Shown here piece by piece: positions 36,289-44,418 of a stretch of DNA of 64,000 nt. The notes beneath the pieces were generated by a model, which saw only the letters and a program-made list of their open reading frames with translations, made no database searches and was not told the origin of the DNA. A program made the translations under genes and the position numbers. The DNA comes from Pelomonas sp. Root1217 (GTDB taxonomy: Bacteria; Pseudomonadota; Gammaproteobacteria; Burkholderiales; Burkholderiaceae_C): positions 411,079 through 475,078 of the forward strand of contig NZ_LMDC01000023.1 in NCBI RefSeq assembly GCF_001425705.1, read 5' to 3'. How positions within the stretch are numbered: the stretch's first letter is position 1; the number at the start of each line of letters is the position of its first letter.

Positions 36289-37149
36289 TCAGTCGTTCGA
36301 CGGCCCGGTCTTCGGCGCCAGCGGCAACGCCCCCTTGCGCCACTCCCGTGGCGACTGGCCTGTGTGCGCCCTGAAGGCGCGTGACAACGCCGCCTCACCG
36401 CCGTAGCCCACGTCCATCGCGATGTGCTTCAGGGCCTTGCCTTCGCGCAAGCCCTTCTGCGCCAGGCCGATGCGCCAACGCTGCAGGTAGACGCCCGGCG
36501 TGCAGCCGACGACGTCGCGGAAGGTGTTGGCGAACACGGTGCGTGACATGCCGGCCTGCGCCGCGAGCTCCTCCAGCGGCCACTCGCGCTGAGGTGCCTC
36601 GTGCAGGGCCACGAGAGTCCCGCGCAACTTGGGGTGTGACAGGCCGGCCAGCATGCCCGACTCCACCTGGCCCTGCGACATCAACTCGCGCAGCACCCAG
36701 ATCATCAGCACCTCGAACAGCCGGTTGAGCATCAGCTGGCGACCGCAATGGCTGGCCTCGGCCTCGGCGAACAGCTGGCCCAGCACCGGCGCGCAGCTCG
36801 GCACCGCCGCCAGCGGCAGGCAGACCCAGGGCGGCAGCGCCGCGGCGATGGGGTGGCTGGCACCGCCCTCGAAGGCCATGTGGGCACAGACGAACTGGGC
36901 GCCGCAGCTCGGGTCCGTGACGAAGCGATGCGCCAGCGGGCGCGGGTAGAGCAGCAGGCTGGGCTCCGCAATGCGCAGCGGCTCCGGTGTGCCGTCGTTG
37001 TGCACCGCCACGCCGCCCTCGCGGATCAGGTGCAGCTGGCCACGGCCCGCCTGCGGTTCCAGGCTGTTGACACCACACAGCGGACCGGTCTGGAAGGTCT
37101 CGGCCCGCACGGCGAAGTGAGCGAAGAGGGCGGCAAGTCGGTCGGCCAT
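36289..37149 (-). CDS. AraC family transcriptional regulator
   Basis: A 286-residue regulator. The N-terminal ~170 residues form a cupin-like sensing domain (GRGQLHLIREGGVAV; LLLYPRPLAHRF). The C-terminal ~100 residues have two HTH motifs: WPLEELAAQAGMSRTVFANTF and ALKHIAMDVGYGGEAALSRAF, ending in the AraC signature GQSPREWR. Start at 37149 (MADRLAALFAHF). It is divergent from the DUF4148/hydrolase genes, which it probably controls; a palindrome lies in between. Confidence 0.9.
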   Translation of the reverse strand: MADRLAALFAHFAVRAETFQTGPLCGVNSLEPQAGRGQLHLIREGGVAVHNDGTPEPLRIAEPSLLLYPRPLAHRFVTDPSCGAQFVCAHMAFEGGASHPIAAALPPWVCLPLAAVPSCAPVLGQLFAEAEASHCGRQLMLNRLFEVLMIWVLRELMSQGQVESGMLAGLSHPKLRGTLVALHEAPQREWPLEELAAQAGMSRTVFANTFRDVVGCTPGVYLQRWRIGLAQKGLREGKALKHIAMDVGYGGEAALSRAFRAHTGQSPREWRKGALPLAPKTGPSND

Positions 37150-37153
37150 GGTC

Positions 37154-37200
37154 AGTACGAATTGCAAACAAAGACGTACCAAATGGTATTTCAAGTACGA
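37154..37200. promoter_or_regulatory. candidate operator in divergent intergenic region
   Basis: Direct repeats AGTACGA at 37154-37160 and 37194-37200 are spaced by 40 bases, and flank a palindrome TACCAAATGGTA (37177-37188, 5-bp arms). The position, just upstream of the AraC-type regulator and the DUF4148 gene, fits an operator. No binding data; confidence is limited. Confidence 0.4.
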
Positions 37201-37274
37201 GCTTCATCGGCAAAGTTCGTTCTGTCGCAAGACGAACCACCCCACCCCAAGACACCGACTTCCAGGAGCCCGCC

Positions 37275-37622
37275 ATGACCCGCCAACCCAGCTTCAACCG
37301 CGCCGTCTTCCAGCTGCTGTTTGCCAGCGCCGCCCTCGTCGGCGCTTCGGCCAACGCCCAGTCCTATGTGACGGACCCCGAGTCCGGCGCCAGCGTCAGC
37401 GTGGCGTCCACCGCCTCACGGGCCGAGGTGCTGGCCGACTTGAAGGTCTACCAGGAGTCGGGCCTCGCCGCCGCCGAGCGCGTCGCCGCCGAGACCGGTC
37501 AGGACACGCCCGCCCTGCTCGCCGCACGTCAACGCTACGCCGCCCTGCGCCAGGGCGACCGCTATGCCGCCCTGGTGGCCGAGTACGCCACGCGCCGCAG
37601 CGAAGCCCGCCGTCCCGCCTGA
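37275..37622 (+). CDS. DUF4148-type small exported protein
   Basis: A 115-residue protein with a signal peptide ending at ANAQS. The mature part contains [19 protein letters not shown], typical of DUF4148 proteins that are abundant in Burkholderiales. AGGAG precedes the ATG. Function unknown. It lies 40 bases before the hydrolase gene on the same strand, opposite the AraC-type regulator, and is likely co-regulated with it. Confidence 0.78.
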   Translation: MTRQPSFNRAVFQLLFASAALVGASANAQSYVTDPESGASVSVASTASRAEVLADLKVYQESGLAAAERVAAETGQDTPALLAARQRYAALRQGDRYAALVAEYATRRSEARRPA

Positions 37623-37662
37623 TCGCCGCGCCCCCAACCCCATCACTTTCGAAAGACTCGCC

Positions 37663-38595
37663 ATGAACGCCTTCACCCGCATCGCCCTCGCCGCCACCCT
37701 CGCCATCGGTGGTTTTGCTGCCCAGACTCAGGCCACGGCCGCTCCGGCACAGGCGGCCATCGCCAGCCCTTACGTGGCGGCCAACGACGGCACGCCGCTC
37801 TACGTCAAGGACTGGGGCCCGAAGAACGGCCCGGTCGTCGTCTTCAGCCATGGCTGGCCGCTGAATGCCGACAGCTGGGAGTCGCAGATGCAGTTCCTGG
37901 CCGAGCGCGGCTACCGCGTCATCGCCCATGACCGGCGCGGCCACGGCCGTTCGGGCCAGCCCTGGGCGGGCAACAACATGGACCAGTACGCCGACGACCT
38001 CGACGCCGTGCTGCGCACGCTGGACGTGAAGCGCGCCACGCTGGTGGGCTTCTCCACCGGCGGCGGTGAGGTGGCCCGCTACATCGGTCGCCATGGCACG
38101 GCGCGCGTCGCCAAGGCCGTGCTGGTGAGCGCCGTCACGCCCATCATGGGCCAGTCGCCCAGCCACCCCGAAGGCGTGCCCACCGCTGTGTTCGACAGCC
38201 TGCGCAAGGCCTCGCTCGACAACCGGGCCCAGCTCTACAAGGACATCGCCGGCGGCCCCTTCTTCGGCTTCAACCGCCCCGGTGCCAAGCCTTCAACCGG
38301 CCTGGTCGACAGCTTCTACGTGCAGGGCATGCAGGCCGGCGCCAAGGCCACCTACGACAGCATCGAGGCCTTCTTCCATTCCGATTTCCGTGCGGACCTG
38401 AAGAAGTTCGACATCCCGACGCTTGTCATCCACGGCGCCGACGACCAGATCGTGCCCATCGAGACCACCGGCCGCGCCACGGCCAAGCTGGTCAAGGGTG
38501 CCCGCCTGATCGAGTACGCCGATGGCCCGCACGGCATCACCGACACGCACAAGGACCGCCTCAACCATGACCTTCTGGACTTCATCCGCCAGTAA
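37663..38595 (+). CDS. exported alpha/beta hydrolase, haloperoxidase-like
   Basis: A 310-residue protein with an N-terminal signal ([19 protein letters not shown]) and an alpha/beta hydrolase fold close to cofactor-free chloroperoxidases/arylesterases. [10 protein letters not shown] is the oxyanion region, [13 protein letters not shown] carries the nucleophile Ser, and [10 protein letters not shown] and GPHGITDTH the acid and histidine. It probably acts as an esterase or perhydrolase in the periplasm. Downstream of the DUF4148 gene; probably under the AraC regulator. Confidence 0.88.
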   Translation: MNAFTRIALAATLAIGGFAAQTQATAAPAQAAIASPYVAANDGTPLYVKDWGPKNGPVVVFSHGWPLNADSWESQMQFLAERGYRVIAHDRRGHGRSGQPWAGNNMDQYADDLDAVLRTLDVKRATLVGFSTGGGEVARYIGRHGTARVAKAVLVSAVTPIMGQSPSHPEGVPTAVFDSLRKASLDNRAQLYKDIAGGPFFGFNRPGAKPSTGLVDSFYVQGMQAGAKATYDSIEAFFHSDFRADLKKFDIPTLVIHGADDQIVPIETTGRATAKLVKGARLIEYADGPHGITDTHKDRLNHDLLDFIRQ

Positions 38596-38634
38596 GCCTC
38601 AGCGAGACGGGCAGTGTCCGGCTCGCCCTGGTTG

Positions 38635-39498
38635 CTAGTCTTTGGACGGCCCGGTCTCCGGCGCCAGCGGCTCGAAAACGAAGCGCATGCCACGCGTGTA
38701 GCTCTCCGCCTTGGTGCCGGCATGGCGCTCGCCGTCGATGATGCGGTTCTGGAACACCAGGCCCGGGTGCTTCAGCTCCGGCAGCAGCGCCTGGTAGCGC
38801 TTGATGCCGGCCAGGAACCCCGGCCACTCGTACTCCGCACCGGTCACGTAGAGCCGCGCCTTGATGGGCTTGCCCGTCGCGGCATAGGCCTTGGCTTGGC
38901 CGATGATCCAGTCGTTGCCCATGACGACGGCCGGGCTGGCGGCGATATAGCCCTTGAAGAGATCGGGCTTGGCGTACATCGCATGCAGCGTGAACAGGCC
39001 ACCGAGCGAGCTGCCCGCCAGGTAGCGCTGAGCCGGGTCGGCGCGGTAGTCGCGCTCCATCAGCGGGAAGATGTCCTTTTCCAGTGCCGCGATGAACTTG
39101 TCGGCATTGCCGGTGCTGGAAGACAGCGGGTTCATGCGCACGGGCGACAGCTCCCAGCCGCGCAGCTCGCCGTAGTCGAGGTTGTCGCCGGCATAGCCCA
39201 GGCCCACCGTGATGAACTCCGGCACGACCTTGTCGTAGTTCAGGTTGTTGTACGAGGCGACGACGGTAGCGAAGTCCCAATAGCCGTCGGTCACGTACAG
39301 CACCGGGTAGCGGCGCTTGGGTTCCTTGGCGAAGGAGCTCGGCAGGTGGATATGCAACTGGTAGCTGCGGCCATCCGCGTTCTTGGGCAGGGCGCGCAGT
39401 TGCGTGTTGCCGACGGTGTGCGGCGGATAGGCAGGCGCCTGGGCGCTTGCCTGAAACGCGGCGAACAGGAAGGCGAGGGTCAGGACGATTCGCTTCAT
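38635..39498 (-). CDS. exported esterase, EsD/Fes-type alpha/beta hydrolase
   Basis: A 287-residue protein with signal peptide (RIVLTLAFLFAAFQASA) and the putative esterase fold of the EsD/IroE group: RRYPVLYVTDGYWDF, GSSLGGLFTLHAMYA with the nucleophile Ser, and a C-terminal His in ERHAGTKAES. Relatives cleave siderophore esters or other acyl esters. No siderophore genes are nearby, so the substrate is open. The start at 39498 gives the signal peptide. It is divergent from the methyltransferase gene. Confidence 0.87.
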   Translation of the reverse strand: MKRIVLTLAFLFAAFQASAQAPAYPPHTVGNTQLRALPKNADGRSYQLHIHLPSSFAKEPKRRYPVLYVTDGYWDFATVVASYNNLNYDKVVPEFITVGLGYAGDNLDYGELRGWELSPVRMNPLSSSTGNADKFIAALEKDIFPLMERDYRADPAQRYLAGSSLGGLFTLHAMYAKPDLFKGYIAASPAVVMGNDWIIGQAKAYAATGKPIKARLYVTGAEYEWPGFLAGIKRYQALLPELKHPGLVFQNRIIDGERHAGTKAESYTRGMRFVFEPLAPETGPSKD

Positions 39499-39551
39499 GG
39501 CAGGGGTGCGCACGGATGATGGCAACGTTGTCAGTTTAGAGGGCGGCGACA

Positions 39552-40829
39552 ATGCGGCCCGTGAGCCTGCCCAACAAACTTTCCCTGTTCGTCTCCTGTG
39601 CCGGTGGCGTCGAGCCGCTGCTGGAGGAAGAGCTGAAACGCTTCCTGCCGCCCGGCGTGCGCAGCAAGGTGGAGCCCCTGCGCGGCGGCTGCGGCCTGGT
39701 CGGTGGCCTGGAAGACGCGATGCGCATCAACCTCGAAAGCCGGCTCGCGCAGCGCGTGCTGATCGAGCTGATCGAGGGGCCTTACCGCCACGAGGAAGAC
39801 CTCTATGCGCTGGCTCGCCACGTCGACTGGCGCGACTGGATCACGCCGCGCGAGACCATCCGCGTTGACACCATCGCGCAGCGCTCGCCGCTGAAGAGCT
39901 TGAACTTCACGACGCTGCGCATCAAGGACGCGATCTGCGACCAGCTGCGCGAGCACACCGGCGAGCGACCCAGCGTGGACACGCACTCGCCCGACCTGCC
40001 GGTGCTGCTGCACGTCGGCCCCGAACGCGCGGCGATCTATGTCGACACCTCGGGCGAGCCGCTGTTCAAGCGCGGCTGGCGGGTCGACAAGGGCGATGCA
40101 CCGCTGAAGGAGACCCTCGCCGCCGCCATGCTGGCCGCCGCCGGCTGGCGCGGAGAGAGCGCCCTGCACGACCCCTGCTGCGGCTCCGGCACCATCCCCA
40201 TCGAGGCCGCGCTGATCGCCTGTGATTCAGCTCCCGGCCTGCTGCGTCGCTTTGCTTTCGAACGCCAGATCCCGTTCTCCACGCCCGCGCTGAAGGCCGC
40301 CTGGGGCGAGATGGCCCAGGCAGCCCGTGCCCGGGTCCATGCCCCGGCCGTGCCCATCTACGCCAGCGACGTGGCCTTCCGCATGGTCGACTTCGCGCGC
40401 CGCAATGCCGAGCGCGCTGGTGTGGCCCAGTACATCCAGTTCAACGGCGGAGACGCACTCGAGCGGCCCGCGCCCCAACTGCCCGAGGGCATGGCCGGCA
40501 GCATCATGATGAACCCGCCCTACGGCGAGCGCATCGAGGTGCGCGGCAAGGCGGCGATGACGCGTGACGCCGGCGGCAGCGAGGAGCGCGATGCCGGCGA
40601 CGATTTCTTCCCGCGCCTGGCTGCGCACTGGAAGCGCCAATACACCGAGAACCCCGCCGGCTGGACGGCCTGGATGCTCAGCCCCGACATGAAGCTGCCG
40701 AGCAAGATGCGGCTCAAGGAGTCACGCCGCGTGCCGATGTGGAACGGCCCCATCGAATGCCGCCTGTTCCGCTTCGACCTCGTCAAGGGCTCGGCGCGCA
40801 AGGTCACCGAAGGCGATGCGCCCACGTGA
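39552..40829 (+). CDS. rlmL: 23S rRNA (guanine-N2)-methyltransferase, RlmL type
   Basis: A 425-residue THUMP plus Rossmann-fold methyltransferase. The ferredoxin-like and THUMP domains occupy about 1-160 (FVSCAGGVEPLLEEELKR); motif I is HDPCCGSGTIPIEAAL and motif IV is IMMNPPYGER. It corresponds to the N-terminal half of E. coli RlmKL, which makes m2G2445, and is stand-alone here as in most Betaproteobacteria. The C-terminus overlaps the next gene by 14 bases. Confidence 0.85.
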   Translation: MRPVSLPNKLSLFVSCAGGVEPLLEEELKRFLPPGVRSKVEPLRGGCGLVGGLEDAMRINLESRLAQRVLIELIEGPYRHEEDLYALARHVDWRDWITPRETIRVDTIAQRSPLKSLNFTTLRIKDAICDQLREHTGERPSVDTHSPDLPVLLHVGPERAAIYVDTSGEPLFKRGWRVDKGDAPLKETLAAAMLAAAGWRGESALHDPCCGSGTIPIEAALIACDSAPGLLRRFAFERQIPFSTPALKAAWGEMAQAARARVHAPAVPIYASDVAFRMVDFARRNAERAGVAQYIQFNGGDALERPAPQLPEGMAGSIMMNPPYGERIEVRGKAAMTRDAGGSEERDAGDDFFPRLAAHWKRQYTENPAGWTAWMLSPDMKLPSKMRLKESRRVPMWNGPIECRLFRFDLVKGSARKVTEGDAPT

Positions 40830-41328
40830 GCTGATCGCTGCTGTCGCGCTGGGGCTGGCTGCGGCCGCCGCCCAGGCCGAGCCCTGCACCGTGGTCTTCG
40901 GCCAGGGCCGCAACCCGCCGTTGAAGGACGGGCCGGACTGGGATGATCTGAACCAGCGCTTCAACGCCGCCGTCACCAATACGCTGGACGCCGAGGGCCG
41001 GCGCGTCATCCCGATGACGGCGTCCGCCGTGCAGGCCGATCCGACAGCCGCCGGTGTCGCGCTGCTCGAACAGGCCGACAACCTTCACTGCAACACGCTG
41101 ATCGAAACCGCCCTCTTTGTGGATCAGAACGACACGCTGGTGCTGCGCCTGCGCGTCTACCCGCTGCTGCCCACGCTGGGCGACGGCGGCGTCATCAACG
41201 GCCTGCGCATTGGCGCGCCGCTGTTCGTGACGCAGCGCGACCTGGCGTTGATTGCGCTCACCCGACTCAGGCCTGATCTGGTCGGCCAGCAGATGGCCGC
41301 CGAATACCTTCAGCACGACCGGCGCTGA
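40816..41328 (+). CDS. exported hypothetical protein
   Basis: A 170-residue protein with signal peptide (LIAAVALGLAAAAAQA) and two Cys in the mature part (AEPCTVVFG; NLHCNTLIE). I recognise no family. It starts within the end of the methyltransferase gene, so is translationally coupled. The remainder is alpha/beta with LRLRVYPLLP strands. Its 3' end borders the accessory peroxidase cluster. Confidence 0.65.
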   Translation: MRPRELIAAVALGLAAAAAQAEPCTVVFGQGRNPPLKDGPDWDDLNQRFNAAVTNTLDAEGRRVIPMTASAVQADPTAAGVALLEQADNLHCNTLIETALFVDQNDTLVLRLRVYPLLPTLGDGGVINGLRIGAPLFVTQRDLALIALTRLRPDLVGQQMAAEYLQHDRR

Positions 41329-41415
41329 TCCAGGGCGAGGCCCGCTATGCGGCCCTTGGCACCGACTTGCCGATTGCGCGCCAGACGTGATGCGAACCGA
41401 GAGCAGCATGGTTGA

Positions 41416-42006
41416 TCATGAACCCCGTGCGAGCCGCTTCTTCGAATCATTCAGGTCCTGCATCCAACGCCCGCAATCAAGAGCGCGCCCCGCAGCGAAT
41501 CCCGTGGACGTTCGGATGATCGGCACGAACAGATCCTGCTTGCGATTGCCGTCAATCTCTCTCAGCCAAATTGCGGAGGCTTGGAGGGCCGGCAATCTGA
41601 TTGACGCCAGTACGAATTGCCCTTTACGGGCATACCTGCTTCGCTCGGCGAGTCCGATAGCCGCGACCACGGCCACCGCCATTCGCTGCCCACCGATATA
41701 GGGATGACGCGGCAACTCGTCTCGAGAGCTTGCAGCAAAGCCAACGGATGCGACGACGTTCGATCCAGTAAGCACCACGTAGCGCCAAGCGGTCATCTGG
41801 CAGGCCTCGACGTCTCCATCCGGAGCCACGCAGGTCGCATCCAGATTGAAGACAGGGTGCGGTGCCGCCAACCGAAGGTGTGGTGATGGCAAGGCCATCA
41901 ACGATCGGGCCAGCGCCGGCCTGTCGTCAACTGGCATGGCTGAAGCAAGGAAGCGCTTCATATAAGAAACGGATTCTGAAGATGGGTTGACTGTCGTGAT
42001 TCCCAT
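41416..42006 (-). CDS. hypothetical protein, last gene of peroxidase cluster
   Basis: A 196-residue protein that I do not recognise. No signal peptide or clear membrane helix; a moderately hydrophobic stretch occurs at MAVAVVAAIGLAE. Two Cys in TCVAPDGDVEACQ may pair. The GC content is below that of core genes nearby. It follows the papain-like protease gene by 18 bases on the same strand and is the distal gene of the cluster, so it may be a substrate, inhibitor or partner; this is speculation. Confidence 0.6.
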   Translation of the reverse strand: MGITTVNPSSESVSYMKRFLASAMPVDDRPALARSLMALPSPHLRLAAPHPVFNLDATCVAPDGDVEACQMTAWRYVVLTGSNVVASVGFAASSRDELPRHPYIGGQRMAVAVVAAIGLAERSRYARKGQFVLASIRLPALQASAIWLREIDGNRKQDLFVPIIRTSTGFAAGRALDCGRWMQDLNDSKKRLARGS

Positions 42007-42024
42007 GATGAACCGCCATGTGGC

Positions 42025-42585
42025 TTAGCGCACTCGATAACTTTGCTTCCACACCCCAGTACCCTGGTATGCGTCGATGACGTCCGCGTAGGGGGACGTG
42101 GATTCGTCGAAGGCTGGATCGTCGATTATCAGAAGCCGCCCATCTCGCCGGTAGCCACGGATGACTGTGAAATGAGGAATGCCGGTATCCATGAACCTGA
42201 CCCTGATGCAAACGGGCAGCCCGTCATCGATCTGCTCGGCTATCTTCTCGAAAGACATCGGGATGGGCTCTACCCCACCGAGTCGATTGAAGTGAGCCAG
42301 CGTGTCCTCCAACGGCATCATCTTGTTCACCGCTTCGGACGTTGGATCGGCGCAAGCGTCCAAGCTGAGGACTGCTGCTGCCACCTCACATTGACTCATC
42401 TTGAACGAAGCACTTCGGAATGCACAGATGCCTGCAGCGACAGCACACCAGCACCACTGATCCTGTTCCTGGTGAGGTATTTGCAGCGCATCAAGGACCT
42501 TTTCGCCATCGCTCACGGTGCCACCATGAGCGCCTGAGTCAGCCGAAATGGACGTCGCTTGCAGCAATTTGGGGAGTGCCATCAC
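42025..42585 (-). CDS. papain-like cysteine protease (AvrRpt2/C70-like)
   Basis: A 186-residue protein with a papain-like catalytic pattern: Gln before QWCWCAVAAG with Cys45, His138 in GIPHFTVIRGY, and Asp155 in LLIIDDPAFD. The QxxWCW arrangement is that of the AvrRpt2 (C70)/C39-like group, which self-process or cleave short motifs. All three residues appear intact. No signal peptide, so probably cytoplasmic unless exported by another route. It is 5 bases from the secreted coiled-coil protein gene and 18 from the next. Target unknown. Confidence 0.8.
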   Translation of the reverse strand: MMALPKLLQATSISADSGAHGGTVSDGEKVLDALQIPHQEQDQWCWCAVAAGICAFRSASFKMSQCEVAAAVLSLDACADPTSEAVNKMMPLEDTLAHFNRLGGVEPIPMSFEKIAEQIDDGLPVCIRVRFMDTGIPHFTVIRGYRRDGRLLIIDDPAFDESTSPYADVIDAYQGTGVWKQSYRVR

Positions 42586-42590
42586 GACTC

Positions 42591-43847
42591 CTAAGGCCTG
42601 GCATTGACCAATGCTCGATGCGCTTGCATTTCCTGCCTCAAATCGCCAAGCTTCACTTGGCCGCCATGTTCGCCGACCACGCCACTTGAGACGACGGCCC
42701 CTGCCGTATCTGTGAGCATGTAGGCCACAACAGCGCTGCCACTGACGAAAAAATTGGTCCAGAACAGATTGGTTTTTGTGAGCGTCGTTCCGCCTGCCCC
42801 GACTGGCTTCAGCTGCAGAACATGTGCCCCGGCTCTACCCTTTGAAAGCTCCTCCATCTGCGCCAGTACCTGAAGGCGAATCGCACCTGTCGCCTCGTCG
42901 ATTGCAGCGGCAGACGCAATGATGGCGTTCGCCCTTGTCTTGAGGGCCGTACCGCGGGCCTCACCGTTGTCAAACAAGATCTTGGCTTCAGCGAATGCGG
43001 CTTGGCAGGCGGGCGTCGCAGGCTTGGTCTTGTCATCTGCCCGTTGCTGGACTTTCTCTCTGCGCTTTGCGATCTCAGTCAACCGCAAGTCCACCTGGGC
43101 CAGATCGGTGTTCAAGGCGGCCAGCCCTTTGGCAATCTCGGAGTTGGCCAAGGGGTCCTTGTTGGGATCTGAGAAGGCGCCAGCAAAGTACTGTGAAGGA
43201 TAGACAACATTGTTGACACCGGCGAGTCTGAGCTGGCGCAACACCGCTGAAGCCAACGCGAAATCGTCTACCGTGACATCGGCGCCTTCCACGTTCTTGC
43301 TGACCTTGAACAGCGATTGCACGATGCTCAATGCGTCCAACACTGGGACCGTCGCACCACCCTCGCCGGGCTCCTTGCAATCATCGACTTCGGCAGCAAG
43401 TTTCGACACTCGAAACGAGCCCATCGCTTTGTGGAGGTCCTGCACGCTTCGCAGGACGGCGCGTGCCTGCACAACGGCGTTCAGCTCCTTTGCGCTGTAG
43501 ATCACTACCGGCAAATCGTTGACCGTTCGTTTGACCTCAGCCGCAATGATGCGGGCGACATCATCGACGGCGGCGTACGCCAACAATTTCCCCTCCGCCG
43601 AGAGGCCGGTTGCCGCACCCGTCGGCGCAGTCGCAGTAAGCGAACCGAGGCGAGCCTTGGCTTCCGCCGCCTCGGCTTCCGCAGCGGCCTTGCGAGCTTC
43701 GGCTATCTCCTTTCTGAGAGCCTCTATCTCTTTCAGCTGAGTCAGATCATCCTTCTCGGCGGCGCTACCCATGACTGGTGCCATCGTCAGGCTTGCCAGG
43801 ACGAGGAGTGTCCGCAGGTTTTGAAACGGTCGGAATCGCTGGGTCAT
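42591..43847 (-). CDS. exported coiled-coil protein of unknown function
   Basis: A 418-residue protein. A signal peptide is clear (LRTLLVLASLTMAPVMGSAA), followed by a charged coiled coil (about residues 33-68, KEIEALRKEIAEARKAAAEAEAAEAKAR) and a larger mostly helical part. A hydrophobic stretch near 365-380 (FFVSGSAVVAYML) is too weak to call a membrane helix. I recognise no domain. Gene composition is lower in GC than its surroundings. It sits between a membrane protein and a papain-like protease and could be the protease's substrate. Confidence 0.68.
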   Translation of the reverse strand: MTQRFRPFQNLRTLLVLASLTMAPVMGSAAEKDDLTQLKEIEALRKEIAEARKAAAEAEAAEAKARLGSLTATAPTGAATGLSAEGKLLAYAAVDDVARIIAAEVKRTVNDLPVVIYSAKELNAVVQARAVLRSVQDLHKAMGSFRVSKLAAEVDDCKEPGEGGATVPVLDALSIVQSLFKVSKNVEGADVTVDDFALASAVLRQLRLAGVNNVVYPSQYFAGAFSDPNKDPLANSEIAKGLAALNTDLAQVDLRLTEIAKRREKVQQRADDKTKPATPACQAAFAEAKILFDNGEARGTALKTRANAIIASAAAIDEATGAIRLQVLAQMEELSKGRAGAHVLQLKPVGAGGTTLTKTNLFWTNFFVSGSAVVAYMLTDTAGAVVSSGVVGEHGGQVKLGDLRQEMQAHRALVNARP

Positions 43848-43909
43848 TGCAGCTCCCTAGTTGGTGGTAGCGCTGTGGATGAGCGTCGATGGCCGCGGCC
43901 AGTTCGCTC

Positions 43910-44418
43910 CTACGGTTTCTTCACTGCTTCGTCAGAATTCGCCTTGAAGGCCAATGCGCCGGCAACAGCCGTCAACATCAGTCCCAGGAGCGTGCCCAGA
44001 ACCCCGCGATAGGCCCCCCCATTGCGGCCGGCGCCACCGCATCGAAGGCGGTAACCCGCTGCAGCAACGTCCACACGACGAAGGACAGCTGAGGGATGCA
44101 CATGCGCACATAGTCGAGCCTCACCCAGGGCGCTTGACTGTTGGCGTTCCGCGCCAACACGTAGAGCGCCATGCTGAGCACGATCAGGGCAAAGAACGCC
44201 AGCTTCAGCGCGCCTGCATCGGTAATGGAGGTCTGCCCGCCCTCGACCTTTGTGGCGAAGCCAATGATGAGGGCGTGTGCCGAAAGGATCTCGGCCGGAA
44301 CAAGCGCCGCCAAGGAATCGAGCATGGCGCTGACGCCCGGCGGCTCCTTCGTGGTGCTCAAGCTCGCCGGGGCAGCCACCCGCAAGGCGGTCAAGCGCGC
44401 GTAGAGGATGGTGCTCAT
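43910..44418 (-). pseudogene. small membrane protein, frame broken at a G7 run
   Basis: From ATG 44418 the frame reads MSTILYARL and has helices at about residues 45-60, 72-90 and 108-125, then leaves coding at the stop near 43978. If one base is added to the seven-G run (minus strand, 44014-44020) the frame continues as AYRGVLGTLLGLMLTAVAGALAFKANS to a stop at 43910, giving a good fourth helix. This is therefore either a sequencing error in a homopolymer or a real frameshift. The ATG overlaps the peroxidase stop by one base, and the next gene is 62 bases away. Unknown function. Confidence 0.65.
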
